A DNA stretch of 11,880 nt. It comes from an uncultured Pelagibacteraceae bacterium. Its GTDB lineage: Bacteria > Pseudomonadota > Alphaproteobacteria > Pelagibacterales > Pelagibacteraceae. Location: positions 1-11,880 of the forward strand of contig CACFKO010000020.1 of the NCBI GenBank assembly GCA_902566925.1. The letters run 5' to 3'. Position numbers and translations under genes: made by a program. A model generated the notes under the pieces. It was given only the letters and a program-made list of their open reading frames with translations, had not been told where the DNA came from and did no database searches. Positions 1 through 7,407 of this stretch are shown here, piece after piece (positions within the stretch are counted from its first letter, which is position 1; the number at the start of each line of letters is the position of its first letter).

Positions 1-1001
1 ATACCAATTCCCTGATCTTTGATTGAAACGATTACGGACTCTTCATTGTTTTCAACATTAACAAATATTTTTTTACCTTTTTTGCTATATTTTGCAGCAT
101 TATCGATCAAATTAGAAAACACTTCTGTTAATCTATCTTGGTCTCCTAAAATCTCATATTCATTATCTGGGGCTTTTAATTCAGCCTGTATTTCATTTTT
201 TTTTAGTATCTCGTTGTTCATTTCAATAACTGAAGATATAATTTTTTTAATATCTACCTTTTTTTCAGGTCTAATATGCTCTTGTAATTCTATTTTAGAT
301 AAAGAGAGTAGATCTCTAACAATATTCTCCATTCTAACCGTCTGTTGAAAAAGTATAGGTAAAAATTTCTTTTGGCTTTCAAAATCATTTGATGCATGTC
401 CTTTATTTATCGTTTCTAGGCCTAATTTTATGCTTTGAAGAGGTGTTCTTAATTCATGAGATACGTTTGCAACAAAGTCAGATCTTAGCCTTTGCGTCTT
501 AATAATTTCTGTTAAATCTTTTAGAAAAATTACTACTGAATTTTGATTATTTAAAATTATGTAGGAAGAAAAGAACTGAAAAGTTGGATTATTAAGTTCA
601 ATATCAATTTTTTTATTTTTTTTTGTTGATAAGACAACATCAATATTTTGCAAAATTTCAGGAACCCTTAAAACTGTAGCTATATGTTTGCCTTGAAGTT
701 TTTTTCCAAATTTTTTTGTAGCTGCTGTGTTTAAAAATTTTATATTTTTAAATTTATCAATCTCAAATAAAACATCATCTATTTGATTAAAAGTATTGCT
801 CGATAATCCTTTTTCATTACCATTTAATTCTTCTTCTTCCAAAATTTCTTCTTCTTCTTCTTCAATTTTATCTGATTTTAGTTTGTCTTTTTGTCTATTT
901 ATTTCTGATTTTGCAGCTATACCTGCTCCGATGCTTTTATAAGATACGAATATGACAAATATAGCAAGACCTGCGCCTATTAATATAAAGAGTAAATCCA
1001 T
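1..1001 (-). CDS. phoR: PhoR-like sensor histidine kinase, 3' end cut by window edge
   Basis: A membrane-anchored sensor kinase; 333 codons are visible. It starts at ATG 1001-999, has one N-terminal transmembrane segment (residues about 3-20), a charged linker rich in glutamate (about 47-58), a PAS-like region (about 70-165), then the dimerisation/phosphoacceptor helix with SHELRTPLQS, where His182 is the predicted phosphorylation site. The N box (NLIDNAAKY) follows, and the window ends inside the G1 box (DQGIG), so the rest of the ATPase domain is missing. The segment DFVANVSHELRTPL is typical of PhoR. There is no sizeable periplasmic loop, which fits PhoR-type sensing through a partner transporter rather than direct ligand binding. 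No Shine-Dalgarno sequence is evident. It lies downstream of the ugp/GDPD genes on the same strand, which supports a phosphate-related role. The family is clear; the PhoR assignment is inferred from motif and context, and the neighbours to the left (possibly pst/phoU/phoB) are not visible. Confidence 0.8.
   Translation of the reverse strand, partial: MDLLFILIGAGLAIFVIFVSYKSIGAGIAAKSEINRQKDKLKSDKIEEEEEEILEEEELNGNEKGLSSNTFNQIDDVLFEIDKFKNIKFLNTAATKKFGKKLQGKHIATVLRVPEILQNIDVVLSTKKNKKIDIELNNPTFQFFSSYIILNNQNSVVIFLKDLTEIIKTQRLRSDFVANVSHELRTPLQSIKLGLETINKGHASNDFESQKKFLPILFQQTVRMENIVRDLLSLSKIELQEHIRPEKKVDIKKIISSVIEMNNEILKKNEIQAELKAPDNEYEILGDQDRLTEVFSNLIDNAAKYSKKGKKIFVNVENNEESVIVSIKDQGIG
828..863 (-). 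repeat. GAA trinucleotide tract coding an acidic linker
   Basis: On the minus strand, six consecutive GAA codons (863-846) and four more (839-828) are separated by two codons (Ile-Leu). They encode glutamate runs at residues about 47-52 and 55-58 of the kinase, between its transmembrane helix and PAS domain. All ten glutamates use the same codon, so the tract is a short microsatellite as well as an acidic linker. Confidence 0.8.
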
Positions 1002-1027
1002 TATTAAATATAACTTAAGAAGGGGAA

Positions 1028-1165
1028 CTATACAATTTTAAGAAGTATATATATTTGTAGCAGCAAAATAATAAATGGCAGTATTGTTCTAATTAACTCC
1101 ATAGTGTGATTGTATTCGTCCAATTTTCTTTCCAACCAATTTCTTTGATATTTTTTTTTTGCCAT
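1028..1165 (-). CDS. Small single-pass membrane protein, 45 aa, unknown function
   Basis: A short open frame starting at ATG 1165-1163 and ending at TAG 1030-1028. The first 23 residues are strongly charged (MAKKKYQRNW..., with ERKLDEYNH following); residues about 24-45 are almost entirely hydrophobic (LIRTILPFIILLLQIYILL, ending KIV). This is the layout of a small inner-membrane protein with a positive cytoplasmic N-terminus. It lies 51 nt after the GDPD stop and 26 nt before the kinase start, on the same strand, so it may be co-transcribed with both. It fills most of an otherwise unexplained 215-nt gap. I do not recognise a family. A role as a kinase or transporter accessory peptide is only a guess from position. 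The clean charge/hydrophobic split argues for a real gene; short length and the absence of an obvious ribosome-binding site argue for caution. Confidence 0.5.
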   Translation of the reverse strand: MAKKKYQRNWLERKLDEYNHTMELIRTILPFIILLLQIYILLKIV

Positions 1166-1188
1166 AATGCTTAATATACAAAAGATAA

Positions 1189-1206
1189 CTTGATTTCAAG
1201 ACTTGA
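1189..1206. promoter_or_regulatory. Overlapping CTTGA/TCAAG palindromes upstream of the small ORF
   Basis: The 51-nt spacer between the GDPD stop and the small ORF holds a 12-bp palindrome, CTTGATTTCAAG (1189-1200), overlapping an 11-bp one, TCAAGACTTGA (1196-1206). Read toward the small ORF (minus strand), a TTGAAA and a TATATT lie about 15 bp apart, so a promoter with an overlapping operator is possible. The loops are too short for a good terminator hairpin and no U-tract follows directly. Function is unproven. Confidence 0.25.
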
Positions 1207-1216
1207 GACTAAATTT

Positions 1217-2149
1217 TTAAAACCACTCAATATTTTTTAATTTGCAAATATCTTGAACTTTTTTTGGATAATCCGTTATGATTCCATCAACACCATAGTC
1301 GATCATTTTTATAATATCTTTTTCTCTATTAACGGTCCAAACATTTACTGCCAGACCGTGTTTATGAGCTAGTTCAACATTTTGTTTTGTAAGATCCCTG
1401 TAAAAAACACTCCAAACATGCCCCTCTAAAGACTTAATGAGATTTGGTAAAAGAAAAAGATCCTCCAAGGGAAATGTTTTGGCCATCCAAGGTGATCCCT
1501 CGTATACATTTTTTTTTGTTGTAGAAAGATCTTGTTGTAACGTTATAAAACCTCTTAATACATTTGAATTTTGTTTTTTAAGCTCATATAAATTTCTAAA
1601 ATCATAGGAAGTGACAACAATTCGGTCCTCAAGCTCAAATTTTTGAATATCCTTTAAAATTAACGATACCATGGATTTATTATCTGGTGTCACTGCATCT
1701 TGGGTAGGCGTTGTTTTAATCTCAAGATTTAAAAAAACATCTTTATTTTTTTTCTCAGCCACTAACTTAAATAAATCTGTTAACCTAGGAATTTTGGCTC
1801 CTTTTGCTGGTTTTTGTTTTTTAAATCTTTTAGAGTAGGCACTGTCAGGTTTTAAACTATCTATACTATAAGTGCTTATCTCCTCGTAAGTTAAATCTAT
1901 AATTTTAAGATCTGGTTTATCCAACCAATTTCCATTGCTATCTTTTACCATGTCCTTATTTAATCGATAATCGTGGAACAAAATTGGAATATTATCTTTA
2001 GTCACAACCACATCGAATTCGATAGCTTTAATACCCAAATCAAAAGTATATTTAAAACCCTCTAAGCTATTTTCAACGATGTCCCCTCTGGCTCCACGAT
2101 GACCATAAATCCTAATATAGTTAGGTTTTGTTAAAAAAGAATTTTTCAA
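1217..2149 (-). CDS. Cytoplasmic glycerophosphodiester phosphodiesterase (UgpQ-like)
   Basis: Hydrolyses glycerophosphodiesters (such as glycerophosphocholine or glycerophosphoethanolamine) to sn-glycerol-3-phosphate and an alcohol. The GDPD family signatures are present: GHRGARG with His17-Arg18, ENS at 26-28, the metal-binding pair EFD (Glu44, Asp46), FHD (His59-Asp60), LEIK (Glu143, Lys145), and the closing [10 protein letters not shown] strand of the TIM barrel. At 310 aa it is longer than E. coli UgpQ (about 247 aa), with an insertion around residues 65-115. No signal peptide is visible, so it should act inside the cell on imported substrate. The start is TTG at 2149-2147; it overlaps the ugpC TGA stop (TTGA) and has AAAGG five nt upstream. 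No ATG lies in frame before the catalytic histidine, and a stop lies just upstream. Placement after ugpC matches the ugpBAECQ logic. I leave the symbol blank because the length and insertion differ from UgpQ. Confidence 0.9.
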   Translation of the reverse strand: MKNSFLTKPNYIRIYGHRGARGDIVENSLEGFKYTFDLGIKAIEFDVVVTKDNIPILFHDYRLNKDMVKDSNGNWLDKPDLKIIDLTYEEISTYSIDSLKPDSAYSKRFKKQKPAKGAKIPRLTDLFKLVAEKKNKDVFLNLEIKTTPTQDAVTPDNKSMVSLILKDIQKFELEDRIVVTSYDFRNLYELKKQNSNVLRGFITLQQDLSTTKKNVYEGSPWMAKTFPLEDLFLLPNLIKSLEGHVWSVFYRDLTKQNVELAHKHGLAVNVWTVNREKDIIKMIDYGVDGIITDYPKKVQDICKLKNIEWF

Positions 2150-3201
2150 TTTAGCCTTTGACCTGAGTTAGAATCAAATAAATGTAAATTTTTATCATTA
2201 AAACTTAAACCAATAGTTTTGCCCACAATTTTGTCATCCACTACACCTGAAATACTCGCCACTAAAATTTCATTACTATTTTCTAATCTTCCATGAAGAA
2301 GAGAATTAGATCCAATTAGTTCAACTAAATCTATTTTTATTTTAATTGGTCCATTGTCATCTATTGAAAAATCCTCTGGTCTTAAACCAGCGCTAACTTT
2401 ACCTTGATTTTTAATATTTGTGTTTAATGTTATATTTTTACCTAAAATAACGCTCCCGTTTTTACATTCAGCATTTAAAATATTCATTGCTGGGCTTCCA
2501 ATAAATTGAGCGGTGAATAAAGTTTTAGGTTTAGTATAAACCTCTAAAGGTGTTCCAATATGCTCAACATTTCCTTCGTTCATTACTATCATTCTGTCTG
2601 CTAGGGTCATGGCTTCAACTTGGTCATGAGTTACATATAAAGAGGTAGTTTTAAGTTGTGTTTGTAATTTTTTAATTTCTAATCTCATTTGCACTCTTAG
2701 TTTTGCATCAAGATTAGAGAGTGGTTCATCAAATAAAAAAGCCACAGGATTTCTAACAATTGCTCTTCCCATAGCAACTCTTTGTCTTTGACCGCCAGAT
2801 AATTGGTTGGGTTTTCTTTTTAATAATTCATGTAGTTCAAGAATTTCTGCAGCCTTTTGAACTCTTGAATTAATTTCTTCTTTTGAAACCTTTGCGATCT
2901 TTAAACCATAAGCCATGTTATCAAAAACACTCATATGCGGATAAAGAGCATAATTTTGAAATACCATTGCAATATTTCTCTCCATAGGTTCGAGTTCATT
3001 AACTTTTTTTCCATCTATGGTGATGTCACCTTGATTAGCATCTTCAAGGCCTGCCACCATTCTTAATAATGTTGATTTTCCACATCCTGACGGTCCTACT
3101 ATTACAATTAGTTCTCCATCTTTGACATCAATACTTAAATCATGAATAACCTGGGTTGATCCAAAAGATTTTTTTAAATTTTTTAAACTTATTTCAGACA
3201 T
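2146..3201 (-). CDS. ugpC: sn-Glycerol-3-phosphate ABC transporter ATP-binding protein
   Basis: The ATPase that powers the Ugp importer, working as a dimer under UgpA/UgpE. Numbered from the chosen start: Walker A GPSGCGKS (36-43), Q-loop Gln82 ([11 protein letters not shown]), signature LSGGQRQ (134-140), Walker B AFLFDEP (154-160), D-loop NLD, and H-loop His192 (YVTHD). A C-terminal region of about 115 residues matches the regulatory TOBE/OB domains of the MalK/UgpC class; full length is 351 aa, usual for the family. I place the start at ATG 3201-3199 ([14 protein letters not shown]) because the strand that opens the ABC fold begins there. This leaves one nt after the ugpE stop. An upstream in-frame start (3234) would add 11 residues that look like read-through of the ugpE end. 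A GGAG sits about 13 nt upstream. The ugpC stop overlaps the GDPD start, implying translational coupling. Confidence 0.95.
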   Translation of the reverse strand: MSEISLKNLKKSFGSTQVIHDLSIDVKDGELIVIVGPSGCGKSTLLRMVAGLEDANQGDITIDGKKVNELEPMERNIAMVFQNYALYPHMSVFDNMAYGLKIAKVSKEEINSRVQKAAEILELHELLKRKPNQLSGGQRQRVAMGRAIVRNPVAFLFDEPLSNLDAKLRVQMRLEIKKLQTQLKTTSLYVTHDQVEAMTLADRMIVMNEGNVEHIGTPLEVYTKPKTLFTAQFIGSPAMNILNAECKNGSVILGKNITLNTNIKNQGKVSAGLRPEDFSIDDNGPIKIKIDLVELIGSNSLLHGRLENSNEILVASISGVVDDKIVGKTIGLSFNDKNLHLFDSNSGQRLN

Positions 3202-3202
3202 C

Positions 3203-4063
3203 TTATTTATCGCTCTCCAATAGCCCTTTAACAAAGAATTTTTGCATAGTTATAATAATAACAATAGGTGGAAGCATTGCTAGCATTGCGCTTGCAAAAA
3301 CTGTTGGCCAGTGTGCATAATCGTCTCCAGTAGGTATCATTGAATCTACTGCCATAACAATAGTTTTCATATTTGGATCAGTCGTCAATAACATGGGATA
3401 TAAAAACTGGTTCCATCCAAACAGAAACATAATAACAAAAATAGCTGCTAAATTTGTTTTGCTAATTGGTATTAAAATATCAAAAAAGAAGCGCATAGGC
3501 TTGCATCCATCCATCCGAGCTGCTTCAACCATCTCGTCTGGTATTGTCATAAAAAATTGTCTAAATAAAAAAGTGGCGGTAGCTGAAGCTATTAATGGCA
3601 AAATTAATCCAGAATAACTATTAAGCATACCCAGATTAGCTACCACTTCATATGTGGGATAAATTCTTACTTCAACAGGTAACATGAGTGTTATGAATAT
3701 TAGCCAAAAACATGCATTCCTAAATGGGAATCTAAAATATACAAAAGCAAATGCAGATAATAAAGAAATTGCAATTTTTCCAAATGCAATACCAAAAGCC
3801 ATCACTGCAGAATTGAAGAGCATTCTTATAACTGGAACTTGACTTGCGCCAGCATAACCCTCGGGCCCACCACGAAATAATGCATTTGCATAATTATCAA
3901 TTAAATGTGGTCCAGGTAATAGTGGTATAGGCGGATAAATTATATCATCTTGCGAAACCGTAGAACCGACAAATGCCACCCAAACTGGAAAAAATATAAA
4001 TAATACTCCAACAATCAAACCGAGGTGAGTTAACCAATAAGCAGTTTTCTTTTTCTCGACCAT
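3203..4063 (-). CDS. ugpE: sn-Glycerol-3-phosphate ABC transporter permease
   Basis: One of the two inner-membrane permeases of the importer, 286 aa, with about six hydrophobic segments (residues about 12-32, 82-110, 115-132, 148-170, 205-225, 255-275). The cytoplasmic EAA loop that docks onto UgpC is at about 180-200 ([20 protein letters not shown]). Typical MalG/UgpE traits are seen in the N-terminus and in the long periplasmic stretch after the first helix ([16 protein letters not shown]). Its ATG overlaps the last base of the ugpA stop codon (TAATG), and an AAAGG lies about 10 nt upstream within the end of ugpA, so the two permeases should be made in coupled, roughly equal amounts. Assignment to UgpE rather than another carbohydrate permease rests on the unmistakable UgpB in the same operon. 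Confidence 0.93.
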   Translation of the reverse strand: MVEKKKTAYWLTHLGLIVGVLFIFFPVWVAFVGSTVSQDDIIYPPIPLLPGPHLIDNYANALFRGGPEGYAGASQVPVIRMLFNSAVMAFGIAFGKIAISLLSAFAFVYFRFPFRNACFWLIFITLMLPVEVRIYPTYEVVANLGMLNSYSGLILPLIASATATFLFRQFFMTIPDEMVEAARMDGCKPMRFFFDILIPISKTNLAAIFVIMFLFGWNQFLYPMLLTTDPNMKTIVMAVDSMIPTGDDYAHWPTVFASAMLAMLPPIVIIITMQKFFVKGLLESDK

Positions 4064-4944
4064 TAGTAATGAACCTTTCTTTCAATATATTTGAATTGAA
4101 CCACCGTTAAAATTCCGACTAAAATTAAAAGAATAACTGATTGAGCTGCACTCGAACCAAGGTCCTGACTAACAAAACCATCACTAAATACTTTATAAAC
4201 AAGTATTGTTGTAGATTGCTCGGGACCACCAGAAGTTATGGTGTGTATTACACCAAAAGTATCAAAAAATGCATAAACAATATTAACTACTAATAAGAAA
4301 AAAGTTATAGGTGAAAGCAGAGGTAACACAACTGTTGCAAATCTCTTCCAAAAACTTGCTCCGTCAATAGCAGCTGCTTCGATAACGCTTTTAGGTATTG
4401 CTTGTAATCCTGCAAAGAAGAATAAAAAATTATAACTAATTCTTCCCCAGGCAGATGCCAAAACAACTAAAAACATAGCTTGATCACTTTTTAAATTATG
4501 ATTCCACTCGTAGCCTAGGCCTTGTAAGTACCAAGAAACTAGACCTATATTTCCATTAAAAAGAAAAAGCCAAAGTACACCAGCAATAGCTGGTGCAATA
4601 GCATACGGCCAAATTAAAAGTGTTTGGTAAACCCCTGAACCTTTTATTAATCTATCTGCAAGTGCAGCAAGATAAAGTCCGATGAGCATAGACGAGACTG
4701 TAACTAAAATTGAAAAAGTAATTGTAGTTTTAAAACTAGCTAAGTAATAAGGATCGGTTAATAAAAACTTAAAATTATCTAAACCTACAAATTGAGTTTT
4801 TAAACCAAATGGATCAGGTAAAAAAAGTGAATTCCATATTGCTTGGCCAGAAGGGTAAAAGAAAAAAACAGCTGATATAATTAATTGTGGTGTAACCAAA
4901 AGAATTGGTAATTTCCAGCCTTTAAATACAACTCTTTTTTCCAT
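4063..4944 (-). CDS. ugpA: sn-Glycerol-3-phosphate ABC transporter permease
   Basis: The partner permease of UgpE, 293 aa with about six transmembrane segments: an N-terminal helix at about 12-32, then helices near 72-95, 105-130, 155-180, 205-232 and 265-285. The EAA loop is at about 189-208 ([20 protein letters not shown]). The N-terminal region ([20 protein letters not shown], then [11 protein letters not shown]) is characteristic of UgpA, as is the [16 protein letters not shown] segment near 238-253 of MalF-type permeases. Start is ATG 4944-4942; the upstream bases are A/T only, with no Shine-Dalgarno sequence. A strong hairpin lies 15 nt before the start, so translation may depend on an unstructured A/U leader rather than on anti-SD pairing. 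Confidence 0.93.
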   Translation of the reverse strand: MEKRVVFKGWKLPILLVTPQLIISAVFFFYPSGQAIWNSLFLPDPFGLKTQFVGLDNFKFLLTDPYYLASFKTTITFSILVTVSSMLIGLYLAALADRLIKGSGVYQTLLIWPYAIAPAIAGVLWLFLFNGNIGLVSWYLQGLGYEWNHNLKSDQAMFLVVLASAWGRISYNFLFFFAGLQAIPKSVIEAAAIDGASFWKRFATVVLPLLSPITFFLLVVNIVYAFFDTFGVIHTITSGGPEQSTTILVYKVFSDGFVSQDLGSSAAQSVILLILVGILTVVQFKYIERKVHY

Positions 4945-4959
4945 TTGATTTTATAAATT

Positions 4960-4987
4960 ATACTAGGGGCTTAATAGCCCCTAGTAT
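4960..4987 (-). terminator. Perfect 11-bp stem-loop between ugpB and ugpA
   Basis: ATACTAGGGGC (4960-4970) and GCCCCTAGTAT (4977-4987) are exact inverted repeats around a 6-nt loop. The structure lies 9 nt after the ugpB stop and 15 nt before the ugpA start. On the coding (minus) strand it is followed by a mixed A/T stretch, not a clean U-run. I therefore read it as a partial terminator or 3'-end stabiliser that leaves ugpB mRNA in excess over the membrane genes, a common arrangement after binding-protein genes. The structure is plain; the function is inferred. Confidence 0.75.
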
Positions 4988-4996
4988 TAAAATGAT

Positions 4997-6307
4997 TTAC
5001 TTATTTGCTCTTTCAAATCTTCTTAAAAGAACGTTTCCTCTTCTTACAGCATTATCTAAAGCTACTTGAGCAGTTTTCTTACCGCTGTAAACTCCTTCCA
5101 TCTCTTCATCGATAATTCCTCTTATCTGATCAAAAGATCCAAGACGTAAGCCTTTAGAGTTTTGAGTAACTTTATTTCTCATCATCTGTATTCCAGCTAA
5201 ATCAGTTCCAGGATTCTTTTTGTAGAAACCTGAACTTTTAGTTTTTTTAGCGGCAGCCGTTGTAACACCTAAATAACCAGTGTCCTGATGCCACTTAGCT
5301 TGAATGTCAGTTCCTGATAGGAAAGCTAAAAATGCTGCAGTACCTTTATTCTCTTCAGCAGATTTTCCAGAAAGCGCCCATAGAGAAGAACCTCCAATTA
5401 TAGTGTTCTGAGGTGCCCCTGTTCCGCCGTAGTAAGGTAAGTGTCTGATACCAAACTCAAACTTCGCAGCTTTTTTAATCCCAGCATAACCTGCAGAAGA
5501 TTCTGTCATTAACATACACTCGCCAGCTCTGAAGTTTTTACCTGCTTCGTTTCTTCTTCCCATGTAAGTAAATTTACCTTCTTGAGCCCATTTTCCTAAA
5601 GTTTGGATATGTTTGATGTGTACTGGGCTGTTAAAAGTTAGCTCAGTGTCTAAGCCACCAAATCCATTAGCTTTAGTTGCGAACGGTATATTGTGATAAG
5701 CTGAAAAATTCTCAAGGTGGACCCAACTGTGCCAACAAGTACAAAAAGGCATACTAATACCTTTTGCCTTCGCGGCATCAAGTGCGTTTCCAACTCTTTT
5801 CCAGGTGCTTAAATCCATTTCTGGATCCAAACCTGCTTTTTTCATTAAGTCTTTATTAACCCAAAGAACCGGCGTTGAAGAGTTATATGGCATAGATAAC
5901 ATTTTGCCATCTGTAGTGGTATAGTATCCACTTACCGCCGAAACAAAACCTTTTGGTTTAAATTTTTGACCAGCGTCTTTCATTAGTTGGTACATTGGCA
6001 CATAAGCTCCTTTAGCTGCCATCAAACTAGCAGTACCGACTTCAAATACCATAAGTATATTTGGATGTTGTCCAGCTCTGAATGCAGCTATTCCAGCATT
6101 AAGAGTTTCTGAATAGTTACCTTTTCTAGTATGTACAACTGTGTACTTGTCTTGGCTTGCATTAAACTTTTCGACTTGTTCATTTAGAAGTTCGCCTAAA
6201 CGTCCACCGAATGCATGCCACCATTGTATTTCAACCTTAGCGTAGGCACTTGAACTAACAAATAATGTTATCAAAAGTGCTGCTAAAATTTTTTTTAGGT
6301 TTAACAT
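4997..6307 (-). CDS. ugpB: Periplasmic sn-glycerol-3-phosphate/GPC-binding protein
   Basis: The substrate-binding lipoprotein-free receptor of the Ugp importer, 436 aa, near E. coli UgpB in length. A signal peptide (LKKILAALLITLFVSSSAYA) is predicted to be cut after Ala23. UgpB hallmarks run throughout: WWHAFGGRLGELLNEQ (29-44), KGNYSETLNAGIAAFRAGQ (62-80), FEVGTASLMAAKGA (88-101), NSSTPVLWVNKDLMKKAGLDPE (142-163), WHSWVHLENFSAY (192-204), GGSSLWAL (305-312), and SKGLRLGSFDQIRGIIDEE followed by RRGNVLLRRFE near the C-terminus. The aromatic WxxW and the RLG segment match ligand-contact regions described for UgpB. Cys189, Cys191 and Cys263 could form a periplasmic disulfide. An AGGGGG ribosome-binding site (6312-6317) sits 4 nt before the ATG, the strongest in the operon, in keeping with high expression of a binding protein. 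Confidence 0.97.
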   Translation of the reverse strand: MLNLKKILAALLITLFVSSSAYAKVEIQWWHAFGGRLGELLNEQVEKFNASQDKYTVVHTRKGNYSETLNAGIAAFRAGQHPNILMVFEVGTASLMAAKGAYVPMYQLMKDAGQKFKPKGFVSAVSGYYTTTDGKMLSMPYNSSTPVLWVNKDLMKKAGLDPEMDLSTWKRVGNALDAAKAKGISMPFCTCWHSWVHLENFSAYHNIPFATKANGFGGLDTELTFNSPVHIKHIQTLGKWAQEGKFTYMGRRNEAGKNFRAGECMLMTESSAGYAGIKKAAKFEFGIRHLPYYGGTGAPQNTIIGGSSLWALSGKSAEENKGTAAFLAFLSGTDIQAKWHQDTGYLGVTTAAAKKTKSSGFYKKNPGTDLAGIQMMRNKVTQNSKGLRLGSFDQIRGIIDEEMEGVYSGKKTAQVALDNAVRRGNVLLRRFERANK

Positions 6308-6448
6308 TTTTCCCCCTTTTTATTTTATATCCCATATAAGATTAAAAATTTTAACCACTGTAAAGATTTAAACTGTCTATTTTGAAGTATATAAATTGAT
6401 GAAAAATGATATTAATTTAAAAGTTTTTCTACCGCAGGTTTTATTTAT
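6308..6448 (-). promoter_or_regulatory. ugpB leader: SD sequence, ACAGT direct repeats, probable promoter
   Basis: This 141-nt gap between the epimerase stop and ugpB is the only sizeable spacer upstream of the transport operon. Read on the minus strand it contains two ACAGT repeats 15 bp apart (6376-6372 and 6361-6357), a TTTACA with a TCTTAT about 17 bp downstream as a possible -35/-10 pair, and the AGGGGG Shine-Dalgarno sequence at 6317-6312. The repeats resemble half-sites of a PHO box, but the spacing is 15 bp rather than the usual 11, so PhoB control is not established. No strong terminator for the epimerase is seen here. Confidence 0.4.
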
Positions 6449-7393
6449 CTAAACTTTTGCAAATTCTCCACCTGAACGGTAACGCCATAACCATTTTTCC
6501 ATTTCTTTTTCGACATCTGTTGGTTTTATGTTTAAGTCTTTAATGGTTAAATGATCACCTGAAACTATATTATCCTTTTCAGATAATATTACACACTGAT
6601 CTTTTGTCAAAATTGGAGGAATAGGAAGCAGGCTTAGAAGCATACTTTGGGCTTTGGCAAGAGTCATTGGCATTTCCACAACTAATCTTTTTTTTCCAAT
6701 TATTTTTAAAATATGTTTTACCATATCTCCAAAACTGATAATTTTTTCTCCCCCGATTTCATAAATTTTTCCTTCATTGTTTTTTGCTTCAATAGCTTTA
6801 AGAATAGCTTTAGCGACATCGTTTACAAAAATAGGTTGAAATTTATAATTCATATTAACAATAGGTATGAATGGTGAAAAACTTAATTTTGCAAATAGAT
6901 TGGTAAAATTATCCTCACTACCACAAACAACACTTGGTCTAATTACAACGGTGTTTTTAAAACTATTTAGTGATTTTTCTTCTCCTAAAAATTTTGACTG
7001 CTGGTATTTTGATTTAGACTCTATGTTAGCACCGATAGCACTTACATGAATAAATTTATTTACATCAGATTGAGAACATAAATTTGCTATCGTTTCTGGT
7101 AAATCTACATGAATAGTGTTAAATTTTTGTTTTCTAGTTTCATACAAAATTCCCGTAAGGTTAATAACTATATCTGAATTATTAATAGCATTTTTTATTT
7201 CATAAAAATTCTTTGAATTAAAATCAATAATCTCTATGGCTCCTGGGGGTGCTTGCGTCTTCAAATAGCCTTTTGCAAAGGGATTTCGAGTCGGTACTAT
7301 GCATCTAAAGTTCTTCTTGGTCAAATTTCTGACAAGATACCGGCCTATAAATCCACCACCGCCTAGAATTGTTGCTATCGGGTAATTATTCAT
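6449..7393 (-). CDS. NDUFA9-like NAD(P)-binding epimerase/dehydratase family protein
   Basis: An atypical short-chain dehydrogenase of 314 aa. The Rossmann dinucleotide-binding loop is GGGGFIGRYL (11-20); NLTGILYE (78-85) follows the fourth strand; HVSAIGANIESKSKYQQSK carries a Tyr130-xxx-Lys134 pair; and VIRPSVVCGSEDNFTNLFAKL plus QPIFVNDVAKAI match the NDUFA9 (39-kDa complex I accessory subunit) branch. In alphaproteobacteria and mitochondria such proteins are linked to NADH dehydrogenase assembly or quinone biology, though free-standing sugar or lipid epimerase activity cannot be excluded from sequence. The C-terminal region (about 230-314) is the variable substrate domain and ends with a Trp/Arg-rich WLWRYRSGGEF. 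Start is ATG 7393-7391, only 14 nt from the divergent rnd start. It is upstream of ugpB on the same strand but separated by 141 nt, so it is probably not functionally part of the transporter operon. Confidence 0.85.
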   Translation of the reverse strand: MNNYPIATILGGGGFIGRYLVRNLTKKNFRCIVPTRNPFAKGYLKTQAPPGAIEIIDFNSKNFYEIKNAINNSDIVINLTGILYETRKQKFNTIHVDLPETIANLCSQSDVNKFIHVSAIGANIESKSKYQQSKFLGEEKSLNSFKNTVVIRPSVVCGSEDNFTNLFAKLSFSPFIPIVNMNYKFQPIFVNDVAKAILKAIEAKNNEGKIYEIGGEKIISFGDMVKHILKIIGKKRLVVEMPMTLAKAQSMLLSLLPIPPILTKDQCVILSEKDNIVSGDHLTIKDLNIKPTDVEKEMEKWLWRYRSGGEFAKV

Positions 7394-7407
7394 GGTATTT
7401 AGATAAT
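7394..7407. promoter_or_regulatory. 14-bp divergent intergenic region with overlapping promoters
   Basis: Only 14 bp separate the ATG codons of the epimerase (minus) and rnd (plus), so promoter elements must lie inside the opposing genes. For rnd, TTGCTA (7372-7377) and TATTTA (7396-7401) are 18 bp apart and would place transcription start at or near the ATG, giving a leaderless or near-leaderless mRNA. For the epimerase, a TATTAT-like element lies within the first codons of rnd. These are eyeballed matches in AT-rich DNA. Confidence 0.3.

Noticed and set aside
19..348. Plus-strand open frame of 109 codons
   Set aside because: Antisense to the kinase catalytic region, which shows intact H, N and G1 boxes on the minus strand. 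The product is a low-complexity Ser/Ile/Phe sequence.
3202..3234. Longer N-terminus for ugpC
   Set aside because: The extra 11 residues overlap ugpE by 32 nt and precede the canonical MSEISLKNL start of the ABC fold.
3393..3617. Plus-strand open frame of 74 codons
   Set aside because: Antisense shadow of ugpE, whose minus-strand reading has the EAA loop and membrane helices.
6420..6448. Terminator after the epimerase
   Set aside because: Only a 3-bp ACC/GGT stem is visible near 6431-6439; too weak to call.
6867..7049. Plus-strand open frame of 60 codons
   Set aside because: Antisense to the epimerase; no recognisable features or ribosome-binding site.
7369..7407. TTG start giving rnd 13 more residues
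   Set aside because: It would overlap the epimerase start; ATG 7408 sits at the expected distance before the Exo I motif.
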